NCBI GenBank assembly: GCA_021432635.1 | Contig: MU270019.1 | Coordinates: 1,237,672 to 1,301,671, forward strand | Direction: 5' to 3' | DNA from: Thozetella sp. PMI_491 | Taxonomy: Eukaryota > Ascomycota > Sordariomycetes > Chaetosphaeriales > Chaetosphaeriaceae | DNA: 64,000 bases | Shown: positions 23,606 to 37,100 of the stretch, one piece after another | Numbering within the stretch: position 1 is the stretch's first letter | Layout of the letters: every line of letters begins with the position of its first letter | Made by a program: the position numbers and the translations under genes | Notes under the pieces: model-generated | Databases searched by the model: none | Told to the model about the DNA's origin: nothing | Seen by the model: the letters and a program-made list of their open reading frames with translations, nothing else

Positions 23606-26600
23606 CTAGTCATCGTGGACTTCCTGTATTTCTTGTACCTGTTGTTCCCGAGCAGGTGCTTCGTCTGTCCATATATGCTGCTGAATGTGCGCTACAACCA
23701 CAGCATGGCCGTTGCGTGATGCCTCCCGAATAGCACGTTCAAGAATTGGCCTTTCCTTCTGGAGCCCCAATAGTAACGCCACTGTGTCTAGTTTCCCTTC
23801 TGCTGCAGCGGCCACTAACGGGTGATCGGCTTCAGTTGTGGGGAGCTTTGCACCGGCAGCGAGCAGCAGAAGGACGATCGCTATGTCACCCCTGGCAGCG
23901 CTTTCGATAAGTGGGCTGGAAAGCTTGAGTTCTTCAAACGCTCTTTTATGTTTCCTAATCCAGGATTTCTGATTCGGGTTTGCTTTGTGATGGAGTAATA
24001 GCTTTATCAGCGCAATGTGTCGTCTCTGGCAGGCTCTCATGAGAGCATTCCCGCCTTGGTGATTGGCTGGTGTATCGACTTCTGCCCCTCGCTCTAGAAG
24101 TAGCTGAGCAGTGCTGATGCATTCATCGCATGAGTGGGAACAAAATATTTCGAGCGAGCTGGGGCCGAGCGAGTCTGGGCCAAAAAATAGCGCCCTGGCG
24201 TTGACTTTCGCCCCATAAGTTAAAAGTCTCTCGACAATCTCGCGTTTTCTGGGCCCTAGACAGGGATCGCAGTGGGTCAAGACTTCATGGAAGGCAATGC
24301 GTCCAGAGCTGGTTTCTGCGTTTGGATCGGCTCCGTAGCTGAGAAGCAGCTCGACTAGTCGAATGTCTGACCCTTGAGACCTTAAAACCGCTCCAAGTGA
24401 GTAACCGTCGTTAACCTCGGCCCCTCTAGCCACTAATTCTTGTATTAGTGCTCCGTTTCCTGTTTGAATGGCGGCTAAGAGTGGAGTTCCGAGGTGTGGG
24501 TCGGCCCCAGCGCCATTAACATCAATTCCAGTTTCGAGGACCAGAATTATGAACTTAAGGTCGGCTCCTCCGAGGATAAATAAACTTAGCGGATGATCTG
24601 GAGTGTTGAACTGCCTGTGGTCCCTCAGCGGCTCATTAAGGGGGAAAATGGGCAGTCCCCGTTTGATCAAGAGCTGGAGCGCTTGGTTGAAGCTGGTTCT
24701 GGTTTCGAGGAGCCTCTGTACATCCCTATATCGGTGACCGCGTCTCTCGTAGCGAAAATTGACCGTGATATGCCGAGCTGTGGCTTCGAAAATGGAGCTG
24801 GCGATTAGGTTTGACGAATTTTCAACAAAAAACAAAATGACATTCGAATCATCAGTTGCAAACCCTGAGGGAAGTGGCAGGGCGTCAGTTTTTGCACCAT
24901 GCCCAAAAAGCCAGCCAAGCATTTCTAGGCTTGCGCATTTCGAAGGTGCCTGAGGATAGAGTACGTCTTCCATTTCGCTGAAATTAGGTAGAACCATGGA
25001 GGCTGCGAGATGCAAAAGCGACCATTGATCCCCGTCAACCAGGATAGAGTCATTAATATCAAGCCCTTGTGCCAGTAAGATGCGAATATATTCCGATTTG
25101 CTCTCACGTGCAGCTATGGCGAGAAGAAGAACAGACTCCACTTCCGTTATGATCAGTCCGGTATTAAAGAGATGTTGAAGGGAGTCTGGGCTATCACTCT
25201 CAAAGCAGGCATTCAAAAGATGACGCTTCAGCAAAGGCTCTTGAAGAAGAGAAAAAAGTATATAATTAGTCGGGTCAGCAGCAGACAAAGAATCGACGAC
25301 AGCTGAAGTCCAACTTCGTAGTAGTTTATCTCTTAATCTTTTACCAACTGAGTGAATGTCGGTATGTAGGCCGATAAAAATCATTGAGGATATTGCCTTT
25401 AGATTATTAGAGGATCGAAATAAAGCCATCTGTAGCATACAACGTCTTTTTAAACCACGAGGAAATATTGCTCGTTCGAGATAGTTGGTTAATTCGGAGA
25501 TGCCCTGCTCGGCTTTGGAGATCACTCGAGTGATGCTTAAAAATGTTTCAGGTGTTTTATCGAAATTAATCAGGAGATTAAATAGCTCGAGGCCACCTGT
25601 TAGGTACGTCTCATCAAGAATTGTTTGTTCGGATGAGCTGCTGCCTCTCAGGAATTCGTTTTCAGGTTCATCGCCATCACCATCTGCCTCGAAGAACGCC
25701 TCATTGACATCAGCTCCATTGTCGAGAAGAAGCTGCATAGTTAATAACCGGTTTTCCTTATGAAAATCCGTAGCCCTAAGAGCGCACAGGAGGAAACCTG
25801 TAGCAGTGAGCTCGCAGCAGCGAAGATTCACCTGTGCTCCCGCCGCCAGTAGAAGTTTGACAGTATCTACATTGCCCTTGGTGGCGGCTTCGATAAGGGG
25901 TGAGGATAACCAGTTACGTGGAGAGGGATGGTATCGATGTGCATCTACGAGATCATGCCGAAGATATAGCTTTTGTAGCTCTCCGTGATAATTTGAGTTA
26001 AAATATTTTGGTTCCTGTACTGACGGAATATGAGCAATGGAATTTGGTGAAACACCTTTCTCTAAGAGTAGAGAGCAGATTGGGACACAGTTGTACCACG
26101 CCGCCATGGTGAGAATAGAAGAACCGTGGTCGTTGAGAAAGTTTGCTTTTTCCATTACAGCCCAGGCTAGAGACGTGAAGAGGCTCTCGGCTCTGAGAAG
26201 AAAAGACCAGTCAAATAGCGTTGACCAAGATGCCTGCACGGTTGCGCACGGCATGCGCAGAAATGTGTCCATAAGATTCTGTGGAATGTGATTGACGAAC
26301 CAGTGCATTATCTGGCCCATCTCTTTGCAGGATCCCATGTTGTTGGAAAGGTAATACATTGCGGTAGAAAGAACCTGGAACGGATCCAAATTTGTCGATA
26401 GCTGAGAGCCTTGATCAGTTCTCGGCAAGAACCAGTGACCTGGTTGGGGGCTATCCAAGCCTGTTGCTAATGAGACTCCATGTTCATGTATGTTTATGAC
26501 CCCAAATGATTGTGGAATCATGTATTCGCCCACGATATTTTGCAAAGAGGTGTGGGCGCGGAAACCCGGACTTGAAAGGTTGGAGTTCGCTGCTGAGTAC

Positions 26601-27580
26601 CTTGGTGAGCCTCGCCTTGCTTATCCTTACAAAATAGCTATGCTTCTTACCAGAGTGGAGTATAGTCGATCGGAATTGATAGATAGGAAGGCTGGACAAT
26701 ACTGTCGGCCATGTTTCTTCGAACCCCGGGCAGAATATATGGCCATGGAAGAAGTCTGACGGGAAAGGGTTTCCAGGAAATGATAAAATCTCGATCGTGT
26801 TGTCGAGAAGAGTATTACACATAATAATAGGACTCCGACATGATGTCCGATCTATCGTGGCTCCTGTGCCTGGTTGGCTTTGATAGGCCAGGTTATGTAA
26901 TATCAGAGGGGTTTCGGTCGCAGACACGACTGTGGCGGGGGCATGACTAGTACTACCCTGATTTGATTCCGGTAGTGAAGTAACCGCTGTAGGATGTTCA
27001 CTGGGCACCGAATTTCCAAGGACTGATGGAAGTACTCCGATTGAGACCCCATCAGGCAACGGCAACACATGTTCCCCTAAAATGGCATATTAGTCCGGTG
27101 GTAACATTGATTGAAGTCTGAAGATGCACCTGATGGCGTAGATCCGGCCAATCGCCTCGCATTTCTAGAGATCTCTCTCTTCACCTTCTTCCGCGGAATA
27201 AGAACGCCCTGGAAGTAAACCTCGGCTTTCGAGTTCCCTTCTACGAGAAGGTGCTGGCGAATGGCGATCCAGTCTTTGGCTTTGAGCTTCTTCCTTAGGG
27301 ACAGCTCCTCTCTTAGCTTCACCTCATAGACCCAAAATCTTGATCAGAATCTCACAGGTCAGTAACAGATATGGATATATAGTACATCTGGGTGAACTTA
27401 CGGCGTGCTGGGGAAGCCGTGCATCTGCTCCATGTCCTCCTTGACTTTCTCGAGAGTTTTCTTCTCCACAATGTAGAGTTGCTTGAGCAATTCGCGGTTC
27501 TTCTCCCAAAGCGAGGGCTCGTTTTCAACACTGAGCTCTGAGCGAGTTGCACACTCTCCCTGAGAAGAAGAGGATGCCAT
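23606..27580 (-). CDS. Clr5-domain ankyrin-repeat protein
   Basis: Four exons, 27402..27580, 27130..27338, 26651..27076 and 23606..26592, with introns of 63, 53 and 58 nt, give 1266 residues. The N terminus is a Clr5 domain (LWEKNRELLKQLYIVEKKTLEKVKEDM... then a Trp-containing, Lys-rich half ending in ...VYFQGVLIPRKKVKREISR), split by the first intron. A low-complexity linker and a helical region follow. From about residue 500 there are many ankyrin repeats (phrases such as LSSPLIEAATKGNVDTVKLLLAAGAQVN and NALMRACQRRHIALIKLLLHHKANPN). Such proteins are common in filamentous ascomycetes and vary between strains; their roles are unknown. The third junction is the least certain. Confidence 0.83.
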
Positions 27581-28188
27581 GATTGTGGGCGACTAGATCG
27601 GGTTTTAGATGTCAAAGGTGGAGGCAAATAGTTGGGTATAGAATGAGAATGGGAAAGGCTAGAGACAATGAGATGCTGGGCAGAGGGCAGTTATATGGTC
27701 GGTTGGATAGTCCCTAACGCGCCTATGCCTGAGGCTAAATTCTGGTGCCAAACTCTGTTTGCCAAATTCTGGTGCCAATTTCTGATGCCAATTTCTGACG
27801 CCAATTTCCTACACCAATCAATTTCTGGCGCCTCGGGCTACCAGTCTTTGGGGCCAGCTTCGGGCCACACCCTAGGGAATGTGCACAAACAAGGGCGAGG
27901 CGGTGAGCAGACGTGTCGAATCATGTGTGGTTCCCTATCGAATGAACAAGCCCAGAGCCTCGCTGGGACAGCCACGTCGCAGCTAAATGGTGGGAACGGC
28001 CGGGCTCCAAGGCAGACATGCATAAGCTGGTGAAACGACGCTTTAGGAGTTGGTTCGCGGGTTGCCTGCCGCCCATGAACTGCGTTTATGGGTAGGGTCA
28101 CGTGTTGTCTAGAAGAATACTCGAGGGGAAATGGCCCTTGGCCGAGGGGCTTATAACCCAATGTACCTAACTGTTATCTATCGTGAGG
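27581..28188. other. Intergenic region between Clr5-ankyrin and PKS-NRPS genes
   Basis: About 600 nt. It holds a degenerate short tandem repeat (27737..27831) and no supported gene. It is the left border of the metabolite cluster. Confidence 0.55.
27737..27831. repeat. Degenerate tandem repeat (about 13-15 nt unit)
   Basis: Seven imperfect copies of a unit close to TTTCTGRTGCCAA, with gradual divergence and one or two indels. It sits upstream of the Clr5-ankyrin gene and about 360 nt beyond the 3' end of the PKS-NRPS gene. Confidence 0.75.
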
Positions 28189-31100
28189 TCACCTCCCCAC
28201 ACGCGGGAGGACCATATGCCCGGTCTGGGCGGCTGCTACAGACTGGAAGATTGCCACCATTGTCGGGTGCATGCCAAGAGCGCCTGCCTTTTCTGCCCAT
28301 TTGACCACCTCTATTTCTTCAACGTCTTGCCCCTCAGCTTGTTCCACTGCCCATTGCTGGAGATCGCTCAGCTGTAGTTGTAAGCTGTCGACATGATGGA
28401 GAAACTGCACTCCCTCTGTCCTCTCATCACCCGTAGAGTTCTCTTGCATGCTAGCCCACAGCGCGCCCACTATAGCCTGGACCGCCTCTTCCAGATACAC
28501 CACATCAAGGCAGCCGCTTATAGAGATGCCCCTAACGGTGGGGACGGCGTGCAGTAATGTCGAGTATCGGCGGAGGGTTTCAACGAGATCTAGGTCATTC
28601 TGCTTGCTTCCATCCCCGCCGCCCTGATTCCAACCCCGTGGCATAATCAGGCTAGGCCGGTGAATCACGACGGGCCACTCCGGGTATTTTTCATGGAGAC
28701 GTTCCAAGAAGACCTCACTTGCCCACTTGGTTGAGACGTAGCCATGAGCAGTATTGGCGATGTCCGAGAGTGACGGCGTCGACGGGGGCGGATATGCGGC
28801 AACAGATCCAGGACGGAAGACAAACTCGCCTCTATCATCTGCCGTTGGCCGATCTGTTGCGTGCATATACGTGTCCATGCTGGCCCCAACATCCTCACCC
28901 CAGGACGAGGTCAAGGCTTTGGCTTCGAGTACCGCTGCCCCAACCATCTGCCCCACAGACACTGTGCTCACGTAGTGGAACGGCACGATTCGCCCACCGG
29001 CGTACAGCGCACACATCTTGATAAGTTCCTTTGTTGACTGTAAATTCGCTGCACGCATCGAGCCGTATGTCTTGAGCCAGGAAACGTCTGCGCCGCTGTG
29101 TATGATGGCGTCGGCTGTGCTGAAAATGGCTGCAGCGTCGGCATCGGGCAGGCCCAGGTGAGGGAGAACCAGGTCGCCTTCGTGCATCGTGTACCTGTCT
29201 GGTGCCGCGGGCAAGTTGTCGCAATCTTGGGAGTTTCTCACTGCGAGGCAGTGGACATGCTCTATGCTTGGGTCCTTGACAAGCGCGGCCAGTAGAGCAG
29301 CCCCCAATGTGCCTGTCGCCCCAGTGAGAACCACGATTCTAGGGCTAGCGGCTTTGACTCTCTTCGGCACCAGCTTATATTCGAGCTCCTCTAAGGCCAG
29401 CGGGAGTTCGGTTTCTCTCTGCCAATCGATGGCTACAATTTCGGGCTTATGCTGTATCTCGTGGTCGATCAGCTGCGCCATGGCACCCAGCGTACTCGAT
29501 TCGAACATGCGGACCAGGGGTATGTTCGCACCAAACACCTCCTTGATTTGGGCTCGCAGGCTTATGAGCAGTAATGACGAGCCACCAATGTGGAAAAAGT
29601 CCGTGTCGCTGACAATTCTGCGGCGTCCAGGGCCGATGATCTGCTGCCAGATCTCCTCCAGTTGCGCTGCTGTATCAGCTGCGTGGTTATTCTTTTCACG
29701 CTCCTCGTCTTCCTCATTATCGCCCTCGTCAATCGGTATGGGCAGTGTGCTAACCATCTTCCGGTCAAGTTTCCCGGAAGCTGTCAGAGGAAGCTTATCT
29801 ACTAGCATAATGAACGAAGGACACATGTATTGTGGCAGCTTGTTGCTCAACCGAGACCGGATCGTGCTAATGATGCGTGGGTTCGGGATCTCGCCAGTTC
29901 GGTGGTCGAACTCGACGTGGGCGACAAGGAATGGTGGTTTGTCTGGGGACAGTTGACACGCGGATACGATAGCCCCTCGCAGCACGCCATCGGAAACGTC
30001 TAGGATGACGCTCTCAATCTCTGCAAGATCTACGCGAAGGCCCCGGAGCTTGACCTGGGTATCGCCTGAAATGCGACCTTCGACCTGCAGTGTGCCATCT
30101 TGTTGCCATCGTCCGAGGTCACCAGTGCGATACAAGGTGTCCCAGCCCATTTCCCCGTCCTGAGCCGTAGCGAAGAGGTTTGGAATAAACCTTTCTGCTG
30201 TGAGGCCCGGTTTGTTGAAGTAGCCCAGGCTAACGCCGGCACCACCCACGCAAATCTCTCCTTGAACGCCTACGGGGAGAGCATTGAGTTGTTCATCGAC
30301 GACATAAATGGAATAGTTAGGGTGAGGATGACCGGCAGCCACGGATCTCCCTGATATGCTGTCCAATGGTACTCGCAACCCCGTCGCGCTAAACGAGATC
30401 TCGGTCGGGCCGTATAGGTTGTAGAGCGCAAAGTCTGGCTTATTCAACGAGGAGAATTGTGCAACAAGCGACTCCGCTAGAGGTTCTCCAACGCTGATGG
30501 CCTTGGTCCAACCAGCGCAGTGTTTCAACTCGCGCCCTGTCTGGAGAAGCCACGCCGCATACTCCGACGGAGTTGCGCCTGTGAAGGTGACTCCCTGCGT
30601 GGCGAAGATATTATAGATCGCCTCCGGGTCGCCGCGGTGCTCTCGTGGGACAAGACATAGGCTGCCTCCCTGGCATAGGGCAGCAAAGACTTGCGCCAAG
30701 GATAGGTCGAAAGACGGAGAGGTCTGTTGGAGAACCACTTCTTTTCCTAGGGAGCAGAGGCGGACGAATTGCTCAGCCCAGTTGCGCAGGCCGTCATGCT
30801 TTAGCACCACCCCCTTAGGCGTGCCCGAGGCTCCACTTGTGTACAAGATGGCGGCTGGACGATCGGCAACAGCCGAGATGGGGACAGGCTCGAGCAATGG
30901 TTGCTCGAGATTGGAGACATTGATGGCTCGCATCCCGGGCGTCTCTAGCTCTTTCACTAGCTGCTCGCTGTTGCTAGCTACTAACATGACTGGTGGTTTG
31001 CATTCTCGGACCATCGTAGCTAGGCGGGCGGATGGGAGCCCTGGGTCAAGTGGTAGATAGACAGCGCCCAAGCGCATGATAGCGAGGAGAGAGGCAACCC

Positions 31101-34100
31101 AGGCAGGACTAGGCTCTTGCAGTACGGCGACGGTTGAGCCAACGCCAACATCCGCGGCATGTAGCATAGTAGCGATTCCGATTGCTTGTTCGGATATCTC
31201 TGCATATGTGAAGGTCTTATTTGCATACCGCACTGCAATATCGTGTGGCTGGGTGTGGGTAATCTGGTCCACTCGGTGGATGATCGTCTCCGGCCACTGA
31301 GCTGGCACTGAAAGACCTATCGCAGCAACGGAGGCAATGGTCAGTCTATCCGATCTGCAGAGACGCGAGTACGACGAGAAATGGAGTAGCAGCAACTCAC
31401 CCCGGCCAAGCTTCATAGCATGCTCAACCTCACCCGTGTCAAATAGGTCGGCTTGGTGTAATAACAATGATGGGTTTGCCGTGAATGCCTTCAGCAAGCG
31501 CTCGTAGCTCTGTAACAGACGCTGCGCTTCTGCTTGACCGTAGAGACTCTTCCGCGTCACGAGCGTTAAGTGGCAATCCCCGTCTATGTGATCTACTATC
31601 TCCAGGGAGAGGTCGTAAGCCAGCTTCGGAATTCCAATCTCAAGTGAGTGCAGCGTGAGCTCCCCGTTCGTGCCCCAACGAGTCGTCTCACGGAGACCTT
31701 GCCTGTAATTGATGAAGGCCTGAAACAAAGAAGAATAGGATGACGATCTGGATATTTCTAGCCTAAGACGCAAAGAATGTTAGAAGAATATTATCTGGCG
31801 TGTGGCTATGGAGAACCAGGACAATAATTGGAATAGGGAGACGAGATATCTTGTCCAAATATGCACCCGAAAGGAAAGGACATATGGGAGGTTAGTTGTG
31901 CAACTTACTCGTTGAGCAGAACTTGGAATGGAAGCTTTGAATGGGCCAGAGCTGCATATGCCCGGTCGCGCACATTCTGCAGGAGCTCAGCAAATTCGAC
32001 CGATGACTGTGCACGAAGACGCAGCGGTAGGATATTGACGAAAGGCCCAATGACGTCCATCATATAGTCCTCGGTCCGGTTCGCATCCCCGATTCCGATG
32101 ATGGCGTCCTCGCCCTCTCCGGCTGGTGCGTAAAGCAGCAAGAGTACTCTGAACACGGCTAGATAAAAATGGAAAGGAGTGGCTCGGTAGCGTCTGCATA
32201 CATCTTGGATCTGCCGCTTTGTCTCTGCACTGCTCCTCAGAGTGACCTGCTCATTCTCGTAGGCATCTAGGGCAGGACGTGATGTAGCCGTTGATAGAGT
32301 CAAGATGGGCAGTGGAGGTGGAAGTGAGGTGAGTTCGGCTTTCCAGAACTGCAGGTCGGTCTCCAGCCTTCCCGCGACGAAATCCGCATGCTGTTTCTCT
32401 GAGTACTCAGAAAACTGACGTACCCTATGTGCGTGGATATTGTCTTCGGGATGAGAGTAGAAACGCTGCACCCAGCTCACTAGGGTCTGGAAGGAGGTGC
32501 CGTCTGCAACCAAGGGATGCAAGCCGGCGACGAAGTAGTGATCTTCTGGGGAGCGCGAGAGAAGCATGACACGCGCGGCCTGGCCACTCTTCAGGTCGTA
32601 GACGTGATGGTCTTGGAGCATTCTCACAGCCTTCTGAACTTCGTCCTGGCCCTGAATTTGCGCTAGTTCGAGATGCAGAGTGCTTGTCTCCAGAATTGTC
32701 TGCATGGGCTTGCCGTCCTGCTCCACGATACACGTCCTGAAAGCTTCGTGCTGTTGACCGACGACGCGAACAGCCCTCTGGAAATCCGCAACGCGTATAT
32801 TGCCGGTGATACGGGCCCATGCCGTGTGGTTGAGGCTGGTCTTATCTTTTAGAAACGCCGAGACAAACCAAAACATCTCTTGGCTGAATGACAACCTGGC
32901 AGCTTTTGATGCCAGAGCACTTGGAGTCCTAGGTCTCTCGAAAAACTTGTCCACCGAGCCGAGATCTGACGCAACAGAGGAGCCTCTGCTTGTATCTGTG
33001 GGTGCGGTACTGGACTCGTGGGTTGAGCTGCCTTGCGAGAACGACGAGTCTGGGTCGCTATCTCCTGATGTTGCCTCATCCGCAACTTGTAAGCCTGGGA
33101 TTAGCCTCTCCGGGATTCCTTCGGCCGCTAGGGAAACTAGGCTGCCGATGACGGCACCACCTAATATCTTTAGGACAGGCACGTTGACTTCTAACGTCTT
33201 CATAAACCAGCCACGGATCTCGACGGCTAAGAGCGAGTCTATGCCCATCTCATCCAGCCGCATCGCCGCTAGCGCCTCGTTGCTGGTCTGCGCCAGATCG
33301 ATCTGGAAAATACCGCGGAGCTTTTCAAGGAAGGCGTCCTGGATGATGGCGAGAACTTGGCCCCGATCGCGGGCTTGTGCCAGCTGTGTCTTCACCGAGA
33401 CCTGGGATTGGTTGTCGCTTGTCCTCTGGGATATTTCTTCAGGGTTCCGCAGGAAGTGGCTCATTAGAGTTTCTGCTTCCCAAACAGGGTGGTACTGTTC
33501 CTGTGGGCTGACTCTGCGGGCGCCGCTGAAGAGTTCGATGCTTGTTGAAGACGAGCCTGGACGCCCGGCGATTACGGCTTCGGCGAAGAGTTGATAGAAG
33601 TCGCGCTCGGATGTAGAAATAAGACCTGAAGATAGCAGTGCTGATTTGGTAAAAATGAGCTTCTCTAGCTGGGCGGCATAGCCCACGCCGCAGATTGCAC
33701 CGATATGGATAATGGAGGCGGCTAGCCCACGTTGACGACGTTTCTGTGCCAGGCTGCCCATGAACGTGTTAGCCGAGCAATAGTTAGCCTGTCCTGGTCT
33801 ACCAATCACTGAGACCACTGAAGAAAAGAAGATAAAGAAATCCAGTGTGTTTTCTTGGAAAAGGTCGTTCAGGTGCACGCTTCCCTCCACTTTGGGCCGG
33901 GTGCCTCTCAGCATGCTGCTCAGTGTCATTTCGCGCAAGGCTCTATCTTCCAGAACCACTAACGAGAGAAAGGAAGTGATCAGGTTAGTCCAAGTATACA
34001 ACAAGATAGACTGCAAATCGCAGAACAATATATGTACGTACTTGCACCCTGAGCGACTCCCGCGACTGGAGGCATGGTCGCACATATTTCGGCATATAGG

Positions 34101-37100
34101 TCCACAACCTCTTGCCTGGCGGTGATATCACTATGAAAAAGATCACAGTCAGTTAGTTTGTCGGGCAACACAAGTCTCTAGGGAAATTTATCCTCTGGGA
34201 AATGAGGCTTACCATGCGGCGACTTTAACCACGGTTCCGAGAACGCGCATCTTTTCGAGCCAGGAGGCGTCGATATTCGGCCGCCGGCTCGAGATGACAA
34301 AGTATTTGGCACCATGCCTGGCCATCCACTCGCACAGGGACAACCCTAGACCGCCACTTAGGCCAGCGAGCCAATATGTTTTCTGGTCTGTGAAGGTAAT
34401 TTGCCTGTCGATCGGTCGAACCATGACTTGGACATCCGTGCATTGGGTCCAGTCAATAACTGAGTACGGAACAGGGCTTCTATCCAGTTCGGGAAGTTCC
34501 TTTGGCAAGATGACGCTGGTGGTGTGCAAATCATTATCGCTTGCTTCTAACATAATGCTCAAGGCACTCGCGACCGCTCGGCTCAGGCGCGTATGGATCT
34601 TGGCAACCTGAGGGCGGGGAGGTGTCCAACCTTGTGTTGAGAATAGTGCCTCAAGGCTGTCCCGGCGGCAGTAAGCTGGAACCTGGGACCGGATACGGTC
34701 TCCGATGGACGCGTTGTCGGTGGCCGTCTCAAAGTCAACAAATACGGAGGGGTTAGTGGGGAGAATGCTAGAGATTACGCGGTCTGGGGCACCCGGATGG
34801 ACCTTCATCCAACGAGAGCCTTCAAGGCTTGCTCCAGTATCCTTCGTAGTAATAAACGCAACCTCAGCTCCCACGGTCTTCGCCTCACGTTCTAGTGCGG
34901 ACGCGAACCCATGGCTAGGCTCGCTAGCAAGAACAACGTCCCCAACAGAGAGCCCTCTCAAAGTGATAGAAGCCAGTAAGTTGTTCATAACCAGAGCCAG
35001 GAACGCTGCCTCGGAACCTGCCGACACCTCGACGGCGACAGATAGCTCGTTCAAGGGACTGGCCACAGACTTGTGGCTAGATGAGAGGGCTATTAGCTGC
35101 TTGCTGGAGGCTCTGTCCTTGCCCAACACAAGGAACATGCAACCAAATTCGGCGACGCGTATTGCTGAAAGCAGCGAGTGTGTAATGTCTAGCAACAAGG
35201 TGCTAGGATCTCTGAGGGAGCCAAGCACGGGCTCCTGGTGTAATTTGTAGCTGGATACGGTACCTGTCGATGTTGCCACCACATTGACGGCCTCAGTGGG
35301 ATTGCAGCGACCACTGACTGGTCTTCGGAGCGAGTTATAGCGATCATTCATGTCCTTGTTCATAACAAGGCGAGGAATTAGGAGCCGACCATGCTTGTCT
35401 AGCACCAGCTCGTTCTCAACAGTGATGCGGATGGGGCTGCTGGCTTGGCGCCGCCATAGGGCCTGAGCCTGCAATCGCAGCATGGCCTCAGCCAGGGTGT
35501 AGGGTTCGATACGGCTCGTATCTTCAATGTCCAGCATCTGATATGTGAGCGTGGGAATCTCACGAGCGGTAGAACGCAAGAACCCAAGCATCATGTTAGC
35601 ATACGGGTTGTCAGCGCGGCGTCCCCGCGACACCCAAAGCAGTAGTCCGGCTGACATTGCTACCTTCTTAAGTGCCTCCCACCGTGCCTCGTCGATTTCC
35701 TGGAAGACCGGCTCATCGAGATCGACCAAACTCATTACGCTGGTGCCGAGCGATATGCTTTCGCGAGAGAGGTCGATCAGCGAACTGACTGTCCGAATGT
35801 TGCCACAGTAATTGTGAAGAAGGGCCCTGGTCTGTTCCAGCAAATACGATGCCCCTGTTCCCGTACCGGAAATGAGAACGAGATCCTGGATCAGTGTCGC
35901 GGGGCCAAGTGTGGTGGGCGTGGTGGACGAGAGAGGGTCACGGAGGAATGCAGTTTGGTCGTCCATCGCCTGGGACACAAAGACAGAGAACTGCGAGAGG
36001 CAGCTCTGTTCCTGCATCTCAGGGGTGGCAGTATCGTAGCCAGAGAAGCCTGTTTTTTTAAGGAGAGCATCCCATTCTGAAGAATCTAACCCTCCTGAGA
36101 CGACTCGGCTCCCATCAGGGCGAAGCCACCAGTCCGTGTAGACGCCAAAGATAAGCCCATAAACGGCTGACCTTGCCGGTAGCAGCTCAAGTGCAATAAG
36201 ACGGCCGCCTGGCCGCAACAGGCGGCGGATGTTCTGGAGCATCTGTTCCGGGTCAGGAGCAGTAGACAACGCGAGCGAGGCTATCACTAGGTCGTAGGAC
36301 TGCTCCGCCAAATCTTGACCAGCAAGGCCCAGACTAGCATCGAGTGATTTGAAGATCATCTTGTGCAGATGAGGCTCCATCCACGGCTTTGTCGATATGG
36401 GGCTTTCGGAAGAGGCACCGATGAGGGTATACGTAGAGAAAGAGGATCCTATTTCTCCAAGCACCGACTCTGTTGCGGCGCCCGCTCCAGCACCAATTTG
36501 TAGGATATTCATGTGCGGGTCCCGATGTGCCAGCTGCTTCACTGTTTGAGCTAGAATTTCGTGATAGAGTCTCGGTCCCAGTGATTCCGTATAGAAATTT
36601 GTCGGGATCCTGTCTGACACGATTGCGGAATCGCCTGTCTGAATCTCGGTACTAAGCGTCTCGCCAACTCTGCGGAGAAGCTGTACGTCGAAGACGTCGG
36701 CATAAGCCTCGCCCGCTAACATCAACTGTTCATGTGAATCATTCTCCCAGTCAGGACACCAGAGGGGGACTTGGCCTGCTCGAGAAGAAGATATGGCTTC
36801 TGAGGCGAATTGGAGGAGATGTGCGTGATGTCCTTTGGCTTCAGTCGGCGCTGTGTTGCGCTCAAAGGCGCGCACATAGAAACCCGCCATGCGCTCCAGA
36901 TAGCGAGATAGCTCTTGAGTCTTCGGTGCGGTGAACCTATTAAAGCACGCGGAAGCATCGATGTCTGGAGAAGCAACATCCCAGATCATGGTCGCGAATG
37001 CCTCCTTGTCGTCCTGGGCCGTGGCTCGGGAAAGGGGTAGACATTCAAGCCCTTCCACCTGAATCGCGGCATTCCTGACATCACCACCAGGATAGACGTC

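Noticed and set aside
26593-26630. A 38-nt intron alternative in the Clr5-ankyrin gene
   Set aside because: Shorter than known fungal introns; the 58-nt choice with a GTAAGA donor is in phase and has a branch-like site.
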